Below are positions 44,539 to 53,656 of a DNA stretch of 64,000 nt, piece by piece. The stretch is taken from NCBI GenBank assembly GCA_001567505.1, contig LLEU01000033.1, positions 1 through 64,000 on the forward strand, given 5' to 3'. The position numbers and the translations under genes are program-made. The notes below the pieces were generated by a model. The model saw only the letters and a program-made list of their open reading frames with translations, was not told the origin of the DNA and searched no databases. How positions within the stretch are numbered: position 1 is the first letter of the stretch; the number at the start of each line of letters is the position of its first letter. The stretch comes from Acidobacteria bacterium OLB17 (lineage in GTDB: Bacteria > Acidobacteriota > Blastocatellia > Pyrinomonadales > Pyrinomonadaceae).

Positions 44539-44625
44539 TGGTGCGGACGAGAAGAATCGAACTTCCACTCTGTAACCAGAACAGGCTTCTGAGACCTGCG
44601 CGTCTACCAGTTCCGCCACGTCCGC
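44539..44625 (-). tRNA. tRNA-Leu(CAG)
   Basis: Minus strand: acceptor GCGGACG pairs with CGTCCGC, then A73 and an encoded CCA (44541-44539). Anticodon loop CTCAGAA gives anticodon CAG (Leu, codon CUG). A long variable arm and GTTCGATTC T-loop are present, as expected for a class II tRNA-Leu. Confidence 0.95.
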
Positions 44626-44768
44626 ACGGAAGAGAGCGGCAAGCTTTTGAGAATACTAGTTTGAGGCGTTCGACTCAAGCGCCAAGCGTGTTCATTTCAA
44701 AGGGCAGCCAAAGAAATGCCTCTTCGGGGCGGTCAGAATATGCCGTTCGCTTTGCTATATTCTAGTGT

Positions 44769-45476
44769 GTGGGGATCGCGGAGAACATCCTACGAGTACG
44801 CGGGCGGATCGCGGCGGCGTGTGCAGCGGCCGGGCGAGAGGCGGCAGACGTTAAGCTTGTCGCCGTCAGCAAGACGCATCCGGCCGATGCCATACGCGAG
44901 GCGATGGCCGCGGGGCTTTCTATTTTTGGTGAGAACAAGGTTCAGGAAGGTGAGACGAAGATCCCCGATGTCGGGCGCAATGCGGCGGAATGGCATCTGA
45001 TCGGGCATCTTCAATCGAACAAGGCCCGGAAGGCCGTCCAGCTATTTGATGTGATCCACACTGTCGATTCCGTCGATCTTGCGAAGCGGCTCGAACGTAT
45101 CTGCATCGAAGAAGGCCGCGACAGCCTTTCGGTCCTGATCCAGGTGAATGTCGCCGACGACGGCCGCGTCGGAGTGCCGGCCGGAAGCGAACTCGATAGC
45201 CTTGCCGAATACCTCGCCGGATGCAAGCGAGTCAGGTTCTGCGGACTGATGACGCTGCCGCCGTTCTTTGACGACGCGGAACAGACAAGGCCATACTTCA
45301 GACGGCTTCGCGAAGCGGGCGAAAGCCTGTCGATGCGCGGGCTTTTTCGCGGCGAGCGGTTGGAGTTGTCGATGGGAATGACGCACGATCTTGAAACGGC
45401 GATCGAGGAAGGCGCGACCATCATTCGCGTGGGCACCGCTATCTTTGGAGAACGCGAATACGGCCCGCCTGCCTGA
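44769..45476 (+). CDS. yggS: YggS-family pyridoxal-phosphate homeostasis protein
   Basis: 235 residues from the GTG at 44769. The PLP-binding Lys lies in DVKLVAVSKTHPADAIREAM, with FGENKVQEGETKI, EWHLIGHLQSNKARKAVQLF, MTLPPFFDD, LSMGMTHDLETAIEEGATII and VRVGTAIFG-type ending (IRVGTAIFGERE). It carries PLP without enzyme activity and buffers vitamin B6 pools. It leads a yggS-yggT-yggU cluster (6-base gaps), a widespread bacterial arrangement. Confidence 0.95.
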   Translation: MGIAENILRVRGRIAAACAAAGREAADVKLVAVSKTHPADAIREAMAAGLSIFGENKVQEGETKIPDVGRNAAEWHLIGHLQSNKARKAVQLFDVIHTVDSVDLAKRLERICIEEGRDSLSVLIQVNVADDGRVGVPAGSELDSLAEYLAGCKRVRFCGLMTLPPFFDDAEQTRPYFRRLREAGESLSMRGLFRGERLELSMGMTHDLETAIEEGATIIRVGTAIFGEREYGPPA

Positions 45477-45481
45477 TTTTT

Positions 45482-46072
45482 ATGCTCTCTTTGACCGTCT
45501 ATCCGATCGTTTTTTTGGTGATCTGGCTGATATTCGCAGCGATCGCCCTTCTTCTGATCCTGCGCCTTGTGCTAACGTGGGCCGATCCGAATCCGTTCGG
45601 GAAGGTGGGCAAGTTCGCTTTTTGGATCCGCCGTCGCACCGAAAAATGGGTGTATCCGGCGGCTCGCCTGCTGGCAATGTACGGCGTGAATACGCGATTT
45701 GCTCCATTCATCACGCTCCTTGTCGCGCTTGTGCTCTGCTATTTTCTGACGCAGGTGACCGCGAACACATTCTTTGTGATCGACGGGCTTTTGGCCGGAA
45801 TAGCAAGAGGAAGCGCGAGTATCATCATCGGTTTCGTGCTGTACGGCATTTTGAGCCTGCTCGTGCTGCTGATCTTCATCAGGTTCATTGCCGCCTGGTT
45901 CGTCTTTTCGCGGGCGACGTTCCTTGGATTCGTCAGACGCGTGACCGATCCGATCCTCGTGCCGTTCCAGCGACTGATCCCGCCGGTCGGGATGTTCGAC
46001 CTTTCGGCAATGATCGTCCTGCTGATCATCTGGGTCCTGCAATCGATCGTGCTGAATGTTTTTGTGCGGTAG
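45482..46072 (+). CDS. yggT: YggT-family membrane protein
   Basis: 196 residues with paired hydrophobic repeats: IVFLVIWLIFAAIALLLILR, FAPFITLLVALVLCYFLT, LYGILSLLVLLIFIRFIAAW and the final MIVLLIIWVLQSIVL. The YggT signature appears in RRVTDPILVPFQRLIPPVGM (second repeat). Members are linked to osmotic shock or potassium uptake, or to cell division in Gram-positives (SepF region). It is followed 5 bases later by yggU. Confidence 0.88.
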   Translation: MLSLTVYPIVFLVIWLIFAAIALLLILRLVLTWADPNPFGKVGKFAFWIRRRTEKWVYPAARLLAMYGVNTRFAPFITLLVALVLCYFLTQVTANTFFVIDGLLAGIARGSASIIIGFVLYGILSLLVLLIFIRFIAAWFVFSRATFLGFVRRVTDPILVPFQRLIPPVGMFDLSAMIVLLIIWVLQSIVLNVFVR

Positions 46073-46077
46073 GCGAG

Positions 46078-46377
46078 ATGATCGATCTTAAGGAAAAGCC
46101 CGAAGGGATAGAGTTTCGGGTCCGCGTGGTGCCGAGGGCATCAAAGACAGAGATCGTCGGGTTGGCCGATGGCGCCTTGCGGATACGGCTCAAAGCTCCG
46201 CCTGTTGACGGGGCCGCGAACCTCGAACTGATGCGTTTCGTCGCGAAGGCCCTAGGCGTACCGCGGAGCTCTGTTGCGATCGCGGCGGGCGAACATTCGC
46301 GGACAAAAACCATATTCGCCGCGAATATTTCGGCCGCAGCCGTACGGGGACTCGCGGCTCAGTTCGAAGGAATGTGA
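46078..46377 (+). CDS. yggU: DUF167/YggU-family protein
   Basis: 99 residues from the ATG at 46078. DUF167 markers: FRVRVVPRASKTEIVGLADG, RIRLKAPPVDGAANLELMRF, SSVAIAAGEHSRTKTI. A small alpha/beta protein of unknown function, conserved beside yggT. It ends the operon. Confidence 0.92.
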   Translation: MIDLKEKPEGIEFRVRVVPRASKTEIVGLADGALRIRLKAPPVDGAANLELMRFVAKALGVPRSSVAIAAGEHSRTKTIFAANISAAAVRGLAAQFEGM

Positions 46378-46496
46378 TATCCTAACGCCCGAAGTTCATT
46401 CTTTGTATGCGAGCGGAAAAGGGGCCGGACATCGCGGCCCACGGCCGCAATGTCTGAAATTTTTTTTAAGGGTAATATATTTGATCAGATCCATTT

Positions 46497-47238
46497 ATGT
46501 CAGGACACTCCAAATGGCACACAATTAAGCATAAAAAGGGCGCGCTCGATGCCAAACGCGGCAAGATCTTTACGAAGTTGATCAAGGAGATCACGGTCGC
46601 GGCACGTACCGGCGGCAGCGGCGATGTTGATGCGAACGCTCGATTGCGAAAGGTCGTGGGAGACGCAAAGGCCCAGAACATGCCGAACGACACGATCGAG
46701 CGCGCTATCAAACGCGGCACGGGCGAACTCGAGGGCGTCTCCTACGAAGAGGTAATGTACGAGGGCTACGGGCCGGGCGGCGTGGCCGTGATGGTCGAAG
46801 GCTTGACCGATAACCGCAACCGCACCGTAGCCGAGATCCGCCACATTTTTTCGAAGAACGGCGGGAATATGGGCGAATCCGGCTCGGTCGCGTGGATGTT
46901 CGACAAGAAGGGCTACATCGTCGTCGATAAGGCCGCGAAAAGCGAAGATGAGCTTTTCGAGATCGCCATCGAGGCCGGCGCCGACGACCTCCAGGACGAA
47001 GGCGACGTTTTTTGAGATCTACACGGCACCAGACGCTTTCGACGGCGTCCTCGATGCCATTAAGGCCGCCGGTATCGAACCGCAGGCCGCCGAGATCTCA
47101 CAGATCCCGCAGAATTACATCAAACTCGAAGGCGGCGACGCAAAGACGATGCTCAAGCTATACGACGCCCTCGATGACAACGACGACGTCCAAAAGGTTT
47201 ACGCGAACTTCGACATCGACGAAAGCGAGATGGAGTAA
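46497..47238 (+). CDS. yebC: YebC/PmpR-family transcription/translation factor (one frameshift at 47008-47013)
   Basis: About 246 residues, normal for YebC, when one T of the six T at 47008-47013 is removed. Start [20 protein letters not shown], then [60 protein letters not shown] in the first frame. The second frame gives [20 protein letters not shown] and [18 protein letters not shown]. YebC relieves ribosome stalling at proline-rich stretches and can act as a regulator. A pseudogene of such a conserved factor is unlikely, so the extra T looks like a read error. Confidence 0.93.
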
Positions 47239-47388
47239 ATTCCCTTGATTTCTCAGTCCAGTTGACCTAAAGTAGAAAGGAATAAATTCTTGCATCCTAG
47301 CTGCGGACTGGAAAGACATGTTCCTGTTTAACCGCATTTTTCCTCGTCCTACGCTGCATCTTCTGGATCAATTTAGGAGAATTCTACC

Positions 47389-49272
47389 ATGAAACATGCT
47401 CGGACAATATTTGCTTCCCGCATAGCGTTTTGCCTTATCTTTGTCGCAGTTTGCGTGTGCGAGGTCTACTCGCAATCCCTTGGAACTTTCGACGGTGCAG
47501 CAATTATTTTGGACGCACCGCTTAGTGGGGGAGTTCGAGCACAAAGGTACGCAAGTGATCCTTACATCTTGGTAAATAAGAACGCAGGGGATTTTGTCGT
47601 CTTGTGTGATGGCACACAACCGTCTAATACGCCTTCTCATTGGCTGATACCGAGGAATCCTACAACAGGGTATTGGTGCTTCAAGAGTAATAGAGCGTTC
47701 CATCGAGTAAACTGGACGGGTGTGTCCGATTACTTGTGGTTGCCAAACTCAAATTGGACGGGCTTCGTAAACTTGAAAGACTTTGGAGCAGTCGGCGATG
47801 GCGTTGTTGACGATACAAATAGTATTCGGAATGCGGTGATGTATGTTGGTGCCAAGGGCGGAGGAACCGTATTTTTCCCGATGGGTGTCTTCAGGGTAAC
47901 CACGGCGATTACGCTACCTCAGGGAATATTAGTTCAAGGTGCGATGGGCAAGCAGCTGTCCTACTACGTCGCGGGAAGTAACTCACGGAGTGTTTCCCAG
48001 ATCTTGCTCGACGCGCAAGATACCACAATTTTTCGAATTGGCGAAGGTATTGAGAATGTACGGATAAGAAATATTGAGTTGTCCGCGAAGTCGACTAGCG
48101 CTACTTACGGTGTTCAAGGCATTGGTAAGGGAGGCGAGGCGGGAGCTCAGATCATTAGTTTCGATAATGTCGTATTTTCGAACTTTGATAGGGGAATTTA
48201 TGTCACAAATGCTGGGATCCCTGGAGATCAGAAGTATGGCGAATGGCAATTTGACTATGTAAAGGTTGATAGTTGTGCGTTCGTCGACAATAAAAACGCG
48301 GGATTGTACATCGACACCTACAATACGGATTGGAACATTCGGAGTTCCGTGTTCTATTTGCCCGCCGTTGCCACCTCGGGCGGTGAGTCGGATGCGATTT
48401 TTGTTCGGCGATTGGGGAGTATGCTTATTGAGAACACGTTTGCCGGCGGCACATCGTATGCCTCAAAGGGCGGAGACTTTCTCGATGTGCAAGCCTTTGG
48501 GTCGATTCATATAATCAACAGTTCCTCCGAAAGGGCCACAAACTCGATTGTATTCGGCAATATAGCGGGCGGTGGTGATTTACATAGTGTTCTTACCATT
48601 ACGGGCAGCACCTTTGGCGACCCGATAATAATAAAAGACAAGCTCACATTTGTTTCTTCTGGGAATTTTTACACTGGGAGCATGATTAGCTTTACAAATG
48701 CGGATCCTCTTCGCACCTCAGCAATCTACTCCACCGGCGATCGATTCTGCTATGATGCGGATTTTGTAACAAGCCCTTGTTCGCCCGATATGGGCAACAG
48801 CAACCTTGGTTTCCAGGGGCCTGGTGCCCGTGTCATATACCAATCAGGCCAGGTTAAGAATGGCATCATCCCCCCGATTCCGACGAAGATAGGGACGGAT
48901 ACTGAAATCACCAGCGATAGTAATACTGAAGAAACAAAACCCATTCTAACGCTTACGTCTACGAACGTCTCCGGCCAGGGAAAGGCTTTCCTTGAGATGT
49001 CCCAAGCCCCATTTGCCTATCGCATAAGCAGGGACCGAACAAACGGGTATTTGAAATTCTCGGGAACCCAGGGGACACCCTGGCAGGGTTACATCTTCGA
49101 CGCTCCAGTGAGACTTCCCTCAATGCCGTTAGCCGCCATTTTTAACGAGAGTACTGCCGGACCAGGCACCCTAATCTTTTGTTTGGATTGTTTTCCGAAC
49201 ACATCACCCTGCCAAGCAGGCGGAACTGGTGCCTTGGCAGTGGCATCTCCTACACAATGGAGTTGTAAGTAG
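47389..49272 (+). CDS. Secreted right-handed beta-helix protein (pectate-lyase superfamily type)
   Basis: 627 residues with a signal peptide (RIAFCLIFVAVCVCEVYSQS). An N-terminal segment of ~110 residues precedes the Pectate_lyase_3 hallmark VNLKDFGAVGDGVVDDTNSI followed by GGGTVFFPMGVFRV, the first turns of a beta-helix. Later coils include IENVRIRNIELSAKS and FDYVKVDSCAFVDNKNAGLY. The C-terminal ~130 residues are separate (LTLTSTNVSGQGKAFLEMSQ). It could bind or cut a polysaccharide, and no catalytic residues can be assigned. The gene is visibly AT-richer than its surroundings, and its layout suggests horizontal acquisition. Confidence 0.78.
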   Translation: MKHARTIFASRIAFCLIFVAVCVCEVYSQSLGTFDGAAIILDAPLSGGVRAQRYASDPYILVNKNAGDFVVLCDGTQPSNTPSHWLIPRNPTTGYWCFKSNRAFHRVNWTGVSDYLWLPNSNWTGFVNLKDFGAVGDGVVDDTNSIRNAVMYVGAKGGGTVFFPMGVFRVTTAITLPQGILVQGAMGKQLSYYVAGSNSRSVSQILLDAQDTTIFRIGEGIENVRIRNIELSAKSTSATYGVQGIGKGGEAGAQIISFDNVVFSNFDRGIYVTNAGIPGDQKYGEWQFDYVKVDSCAFVDNKNAGLYIDTYNTDWNIRSSVFYLPAVATSGGESDAIFVRRLGSMLIENTFAGGTSYASKGGDFLDVQAFGSIHIINSSSERATNSIVFGNIAGGGDLHSVLTITGSTFGDPIIIKDKLTFVSSGNFYTGSMISFTNADPLRTSAIYSTGDRFCYDADFVTSPCSPDMGNSNLGFQGPGARVIYQSGQVKNGIIPPIPTKIGTDTEITSDSNTEETKPILTLTSTNVSGQGKAFLEMSQAPFAYRISRDRTNGYLKFSGTQGTPWQGYIFDAPVRLPSMPLAAIFNESTAGPGTLIFCLDCFPNTSPCQAGGTGALAVASPTQWSCK

Positions 49273-49341
49273 TCGACACCCTTGAACTTTTGAAACGGAC
49301 GATTCTTAACTCAACGTTACTCAACTAGCTTTCAATATTAT

Positions 49342-50112
49342 ATGTCCGACCTAAAAGAAAGACTCGAGCAGTTGGATGTTTCGTTGTTCGATGCTATCCC
49401 TAGTCAAACGACGACTGATGATAGAAGGTCCCTATTGGCGATCCAGTCCGCGGTTGGGAGGATCCTTCCGAACTACGTTTATTTGGAAATCGGCTCCCAT
49501 TTGGGTGGAAGTATTCTACCGCATTTGCGCGATGACTTATGTTCTAAAATTTACTCTATTGACAAGCGCCCGCTTATTCAACCGGACGAGCGTGGTGTAA
49601 ATTTCGGATATCCGGAGAATTCAACCGAGAGAATGCTTGAGCTCCTAGCAAAGGTCTCACCAACGGATAAAATCCATACGATCGATGGCGAGACCGGCAC
49701 CTTGGAAAGATCGCTTATAGACGAGAAGCCGAACCTGTGCTTCATTGATGGGGAGCACACAGATGCCGCTACTAAGGTTGATTTTGAATTTTGCTTGGAC
49801 GTTTTGGAGAGAGACGGGGGGATCATCTTTCATGATGCCTATGTTATTTACAACGCGATTTCCGACTGCATCGCTACGGTCAAGAAGAAGGGACTGAATT
49901 TTAAGGCCTACGCTCTACCAAGTGTCGTTTTTGTGATCGAGATAGGAGATTTTCCGATACATAGAAACCAGAATATGCAGCAACTCTTGTTAGACAATCA
50001 CAAGAGCTATCTTTTTTCTCTTGAACAAAACGACGGCTATCGTCGGTTTACTACTTCGGTCCCAATAAAATATCTCTGGAAACTTGCTATCAAGCTTGGT
50101 GGAAAGTTTTAG
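49342..50112 (+). CDS. Class I SAM methyltransferase (Methyltransf_24-like)
   Basis: 256 residues. SAM loop NYVYLEIGSHLGGSILPHLR, then KIYSIDKRPLIQPDERGVNF and PNLCFIDGEHTDAATKVDFE (acidic post-motif), GGIIFHDAYVI. This is the family used on sugars or in glycan, antibiotic and cell-surface pathways. It shares the low GC of the adjacent beta-helix gene. Both probably arrived together, and the target may be a surface glycan. Confidence 0.8.
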   Translation: MSDLKERLEQLDVSLFDAIPSQTTTDDRRSLLAIQSAVGRILPNYVYLEIGSHLGGSILPHLRDDLCSKIYSIDKRPLIQPDERGVNFGYPENSTERMLELLAKVSPTDKIHTIDGETGTLERSLIDEKPNLCFIDGEHTDAATKVDFEFCLDVLERDGGIIFHDAYVIYNAISDCIATVKKKGLNFKAYALPSVVFVIEIGDFPIHRNQNMQQLLLDNHKSYLFSLEQNDGYRRFTTSVPIKYLWKLAIKLGGKF

Positions 50113-50184
50113 AGAGATCCCGACGGGCTCGCGAAATATTCGTATTCCTCGAACGCCTATCATTTCCTTTGAATGACCTACAGC

Positions 50185-50241
50185 GACGGCGTGCAGAAGG
50201 TCTATGCGAATCTTGATGTAGACAAAAGCGAGATGGAATGA
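50185..50241 (+). pseudogene. Second, diverged copy of the yebC 3' end
   Basis: Eighteen codons read DGVQKVYANLDVDKSEME then stop, matching the true YebC end ([18 protein letters not shown]) at 14 of 18 residues. The DNA differs from the first copy at many third positions, so it is not a recent local duplicate. It marks the right edge of the AT-rich insert. Confidence 0.82.
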
Positions 50242-50308
50242 CGGCAGCCGACCTCGATCTTTGCATGACTACACCGAGTGGGCCCTAAACCGACCATCCT
50301 TTCGCACC

Positions 50309-51061
50309 TCATGACTCATAAGTTCCCTCGAAGCTTTCGGGCAAATAGTCGCCTACAAATTTTCTTTCCATTCCGTTGCCCCAGCCGCTGCCGTGATCGG
50401 AAGTGATCAAGGAACGAGTCTCCTCGCTGACAGTTTGCCCTTCAAACGAAAGGAGATGAAGGATGGAGCCGGGGCGGAGATGTTCGCTTGCCCACGAAAG
50501 CGGCGAATTGCCATGTGCGTCGCGAGCTTGCTTGTCGGCGCCGTGATCGAGCATATACCGGATCATCGTTTCGTCGGCGTAAGCTGCGGCGCGATGCAAT
50601 GGCGTTTCCCCCTTAGTCCGCACATCGCGCATAAATGCCCCGGACGGTCGATCCGGAATGGTCTTTGCATTAATATTGGCGCCGTTCTCAACGAGCAGCT
50701 TTACTACATACAGAAAGTGCGGCCGGCCTGCCTTGCAGAGCGCGCTGTGGAGCGGTGATTCGCCCGTTTCCGGAACTGACCAATTTATATCAGCTCCTTG
50801 TGATATCAGAAAATCGACCACTTTCCAATGTCCGAAAAACGAAGCATTGCCGAGTTCTCTATCGATATCAATGCTCGAAAGACCGCCTCCGGCCGTCATC
50901 ACTGCCTTGATCGCGGTCGTATCGTTGTAATAGACGAACCACTGAAGCGGCTTCACCTCTCCGTCATTTAGAAGAGTATTCCAATCCGGCCGGTTCAGAA
51001 GCTCAAAGACCAGATCGGTCCTTCCGCGTGCGATACGGTCCAAGAGTTCAGCCTTTTCCAT
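50309..51061 (-). CDS. Ankyrin-repeat protein
   Basis: 250 residues from the ATG at 51061. At least three ankyrin repeats are seen: NASFFGHWKVVDFLISQGAD, SPLHSALCKAGRPHFLYVVK with LLVENGANINAK, and TPLHRAAAYADETMIRYMLD with HGADKQARDAHGNSPLSWAS. No signal peptide. Ankyrin repeats mediate protein binding; the partner is unknown. It starts 2 bases after the DUF2277 stop, so they form one operon. Confidence 0.87.
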   Translation of the reverse strand: MEKAELLDRIARGRTDLVFELLNRPDWNTLLNDGEVKPLQWFVYYNDTTAIKAVMTAGGGLSSIDIDRELGNASFFGHWKVVDFLISQGADINWSVPETGESPLHSALCKAGRPHFLYVVKLLVENGANINAKTIPDRPSGAFMRDVRTKGETPLHRAAAYADETMIRYMLDHGADKQARDAHGNSPLSWASEHLRPGSILHLLSFEGQTVSEETRSLITSDHGSGWGNGMERKFVGDYLPESFEGTYES

Positions 51062-51063
51062 AC

Positions 51064-51336
51064 TCAAGTTATACGAAATCTCAACGCAGATCGCTCGCGT
51101 GCCTTTGCTGCTTCATGTTCGCGATTCTTTGCGGGAGCGTTCGTCTCGAGCGAGTTGAGCATTTCCTGAGCGGCGGCGGCGACGCGTTCGACGGCGAGGA
51201 TAAATGCTTCTTCGTTCGCCTTCGAGGGCTTGTTCATTCCCGAAAGTTTGCGGACGAATTGCAATGCCGAGGCGTTCACCTCATCGGTCGTCGCCGGCGG
51301 ATCGAAGTTGAAAAGCGTCTTGATATTACGGCACAT
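51064..51336 (-). CDS. DUF2277 family protein
   Basis: 90 residues. MCRNIKTLFNFDPPATTDEV and LQFVRKLSGMNKPSKANEEA are diagnostic of DUF2277, and the C-terminus is RSALRFR. A small conserved bacterial protein of unknown role. It is in an operon with the ankyrin gene. Confidence 0.9.
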   Translation of the reverse strand: MCRNIKTLFNFDPPATTDEVNASALQFVRKLSGMNKPSKANEEAFILAVERVAAAAQEMLNSLETNAPAKNREHEAAKARERSALRFRIT

Positions 51337-51348
51337 CGTTCTTAATTC

Positions 51349-51792
51349 CTACTCCTGTCGCGGATACCATTCTTTTCGGATCAGCCCATCGGTAACTTCG
51401 TAAATGACCGTGCCGAAGAACTCTATCGGCTTGCCGTCGAACGTGCCGCTGATCTTCTCTTTGTCGATAACAAACTTGCCGTCAACGATGCGCGCGACGA
51501 TCTCGACCTTTAACTTTGCTTCGGGTTGAAGCACACGCTCGAACTTCTTGCGGATCGCGTCGTGGCCCTTCAGGATGACCTCGCCACTCGGCAGAGCGTA
51601 CGCGACGGAATCCGGTGCGTATGCCTTTAGGATACCGTCGATGCTGCGGGCGTTGTATGAGTCGATAAGCGACTGCACGACCTGTTCCGGCGTTTTCTGC
51701 TCAGGCGGTTTCGGGGCCGTTGTTTGAGCGGCCGCTGAAACTGCCAGGAACGCAATTAAGGCGCCGAGCGCCGCGATCATTCGAGATCTCAT
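51349..51792 (-). CDS. Secreted SnoaL/NTF2-fold protein
   Basis: 147 residues from the ATG at 51792 with a signal peptide (MIAALGALIAFLAVSAAAQT). The NTF2-like cone fold is indicated by VVQSLIDSYNARSIDGILKA, YAPDSVAYALPSGEVILKGH (typical of SnoaL-like steroid-isomerase relatives) and FGTVIYEVTDGLIRKEW at the end. Periplasmic. The ligand is unknown. It lies 13 bases before the DUF2277 start and 14 bases after the hydrolase gene. Confidence 0.8.
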   Translation of the reverse strand: MRSRMIAALGALIAFLAVSAAAQTTAPKPPEQKTPEQVVQSLIDSYNARSIDGILKAYAPDSVAYALPSGEVILKGHDAIRKKFERVLQPEAKLKVEIVARIVDGKFVIDKEKISGTFDGKPIEFFGTVIYEVTDGLIRKEWYPRQE

Positions 51793-51805
51793 TCTTTCGT
51801 CTCCA

Positions 51806-52485
51806 TCAAAGGTTGCTCCTATCTGTCCATTCCGTGAAGGCCCTCGCCATCTCCGCGAAAACATCTTCGGTCGATGTGCGAGTTTTCTTTAGCACCTTGT
51901 AGCCGTGATTCGCGGTGTCGATCAAATGGAGCGTAGCACGGCGGCCGAGTTTTGCGATGGTCGGCTCAAGCAGATCGAGTGTGGCGAGTTCGTCGCGTGT
52001 GCCCGAAAGGAACAACATCGGAGCCTTGATGCCAGCGAGATGTTCGGCGCGTTTTGTATCCGGCCGCCCGGCAAGATGCAGCGGGAATGAGAAAAGTACC
52101 AGCCGGCGACATTCTCAAGCGGTTCCTCGCTTTGGGCCGTTGTCGTCATCCGCCCTCCGAACGAATGCCCGCCGGCAAAGAGCGTAAGATCGGGCGCCGC
52201 GGCGTGAGCCGCTTTCACTGCGTTGCGGATCGTCTCGACGCAGATCGCCGTCGAGTTCCTTGCCGTGCCGTTCTCGGAATATGGAAAATTGTATCGGAAC
52301 GTCGCGGCGCCCGCCGCCGCGAACGCATCAGCGATCGCCTGCATTGTGGCGTGCCGCATATTCGTTCCCGCCCCATGCCCGAGCACGATCAAACGCGTCG
52401 TCCCTTCGGGCCGCATAAAAATCGCCGACACCTCACCCTTATCCGGCGTCGCAACGAACTTTAACTCATTTGCTCCATTCGCCAT
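51806..52485 (-). CDS. KANL3/Tex30-type alpha/beta hydrolase (one frameshift near 52102)
   Basis: About 226 residues when one missing G near 52102 is restored. First frame: IVLGHGAGTNMRHATMQAIA, AATFRYNFPYSENG, then the nucleophile elbow FAGGHSFGGRMTT. Second frame: LVLFSFPLHLAGRPDTKRAE, PMLFLSGTRDELATLDLLEP (acidic catalytic residue) and HLIDTANHGYKVLKKTRTS (catalytic His). All three catalytic residues are retained across the frames, so the gene probably works and the break is likely a read error. Substrate unknown. Confidence 0.8.
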
Positions 52486-52491
52486 CAACGG

Positions 52492-52680
52492 TCACATCGA
52501 CTCGCGCGCTTTCTTGCGTAGCGGTAGGATCCGGAGCCGAGATCTTTTGTCATCGATGGTGATGAGTGCACAGCTTGTCAGATCGGTGCCGACGGACGAC
52601 CAGTGGATCGCATCGATTCCGCCCTTTGCCAACCGCGTCACCCAATCTGGTGACAAGTTCATATCGATAACGATCTTCAT
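52492..52680 (-). CDS. Shortened DUF5615 PIN-like toxin
   Basis: 62 residues, about half the family length. The N-terminus MKIVIDMNLSPDWVTRLAKG and the C-terminus ALITIDDKRSRLRILPLRKK match the two ends of DUF5615, but the middle, normally holding further acidic catalytic residues (THDLDFG-type), is missing. The deletion is in frame. It overlaps the DUF433 antitoxin by 4 bases (ATGA). Probably catalytically dead. Confidence 0.72.
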   Translation of the reverse strand: MKIVIDMNLSPDWVTRLAKGGIDAIHWSSVGTDLTSCALITIDDKRSRLRILPLRKKARESM

Positions 52681-52904
52681 GCGGCCAAAGGCGCTTCGGT
52701 TTCCTCAACACGCCATGCTGCGTAGGACAATGCCTCGCGAATGTCGTCCGGCTCCAAATATGGATACGCCTCCAGAATTTCAGAGCTCGACCGACCGGCC
52801 GCAACAAGTCCGACAATCATGCCAACCGTAACCCGCATACCGCGAATACACGGCTTTCCACCCATTACGGCCGGATCAAATGTAATTCTGGTCAGTGTGT
52901 CCAT
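52677..52904 (-). CDS. DUF433 antitoxin
   Basis: 75 residues (MDTLTRITFDPAVMGGKPCI, then GMRVTVGMIVGLVAAGRSSS, EILEAYPYLEPDDIREALSY). Same family as the gene at 30.8-31.0 kb, but not a recent duplicate. Coupled to the shortened DUF5615 gene. Confidence 0.9.
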   Translation of the reverse strand: MDTLTRITFDPAVMGGKPCIRGMRVTVGMIVGLVAAGRSSSEILEAYPYLEPDDIREALSYAAWRVEETEAPLAA

Positions 52905-53054
52905 ACCAGGATTCTATCACGGTCATCAAAACTGAAGCGCGCAAGTCCCGCAGACCAGTCGGTTAAGCCGACGAACGGTCATTTTTAGGCACACCGCTTC
53001 GTATCGAAGGCTTCAGATCCGATCGCCCTTAACACGGCAACTTGGAGCTTCCGC

Positions 53055-53504
53055 TTAGCCCGCCGCCTCTGCCTTTTTTAGCGTCGCGTCGAGCGTGATC
53101 TCGGCGGCCGCGAGGACCTTTGAGACAGGGCAGTTCTCCTTTGCCGCCTTCGCGATCTGCTGAAATTCGTCTTCGGAGATATTCGGGATCTTTGCCTCGG
53201 TGACGAGTTCGATCTTGGGGATAGCAAATCCCTCACCTTGCTTCTCGATATGAACGGTCGCTTTCGTCTCGATCTTGTCGGGTGTAAAGCCTGACTTTCC
53301 GAGGATCAGCGAGAATGCCATCGAGAAGCATCCTGCGTGAGCCGCAGCGATCAACTCTTCGGGGTTCGTCGCTTTTGTGTCGTCGCCAAACCGCGAATTG
53401 AATGAATACTTCCCTTCGAAGGCGCCGCTGCCGAGCTTGATCTCACCGCTTCCGTCCGAAATACTTCCTTTCCATTCTGCTTCAGATGTACGTTTGATAG
53501 ACAT
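53055..53504 (-). CDS. osmC: OsmC/Ohr-family peroxiredoxin
   Basis: 149 residues. The two redox-active cysteines are in AHAGCFSMAFSLILGKSGFT and AAKENCPVSKVLAAAEITLD. Start MSIKRTSEAEWKGSISDGSG with GAFEGKYSFNSRFGDDTKAT is OsmC-like rather than Ohr-like. It reduces organic hydroperoxides with a thiol donor, in the cytoplasm. A stand-alone gene with a promoter in the 150-base gap upstream. Confidence 0.92.
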   Translation of the reverse strand: MSIKRTSEAEWKGSISDGSGEIKLGSGAFEGKYSFNSRFGDDTKATNPEELIAAAHAGCFSMAFSLILGKSGFTPDKIETKATVHIEKQGEGFAIPKIELVTEAKIPNISEDEFQQIAKAAKENCPVSKVLAAAEITLDATLKKAEAAG

Positions 53505-53656
53505 AGTTTTTCCTCTCCTATAGCTAAAGGATACTCCTCCAGAAGGCAGTTGGTAAGCGGCCGGATCGCCCGCGAACGGGAGGTCAACGTAACTCGGATC
53601 ACGGCAACACAGGCCGAATGGTCGAATCGCTAACTCGGAAGCTCACGGTGCGATCC

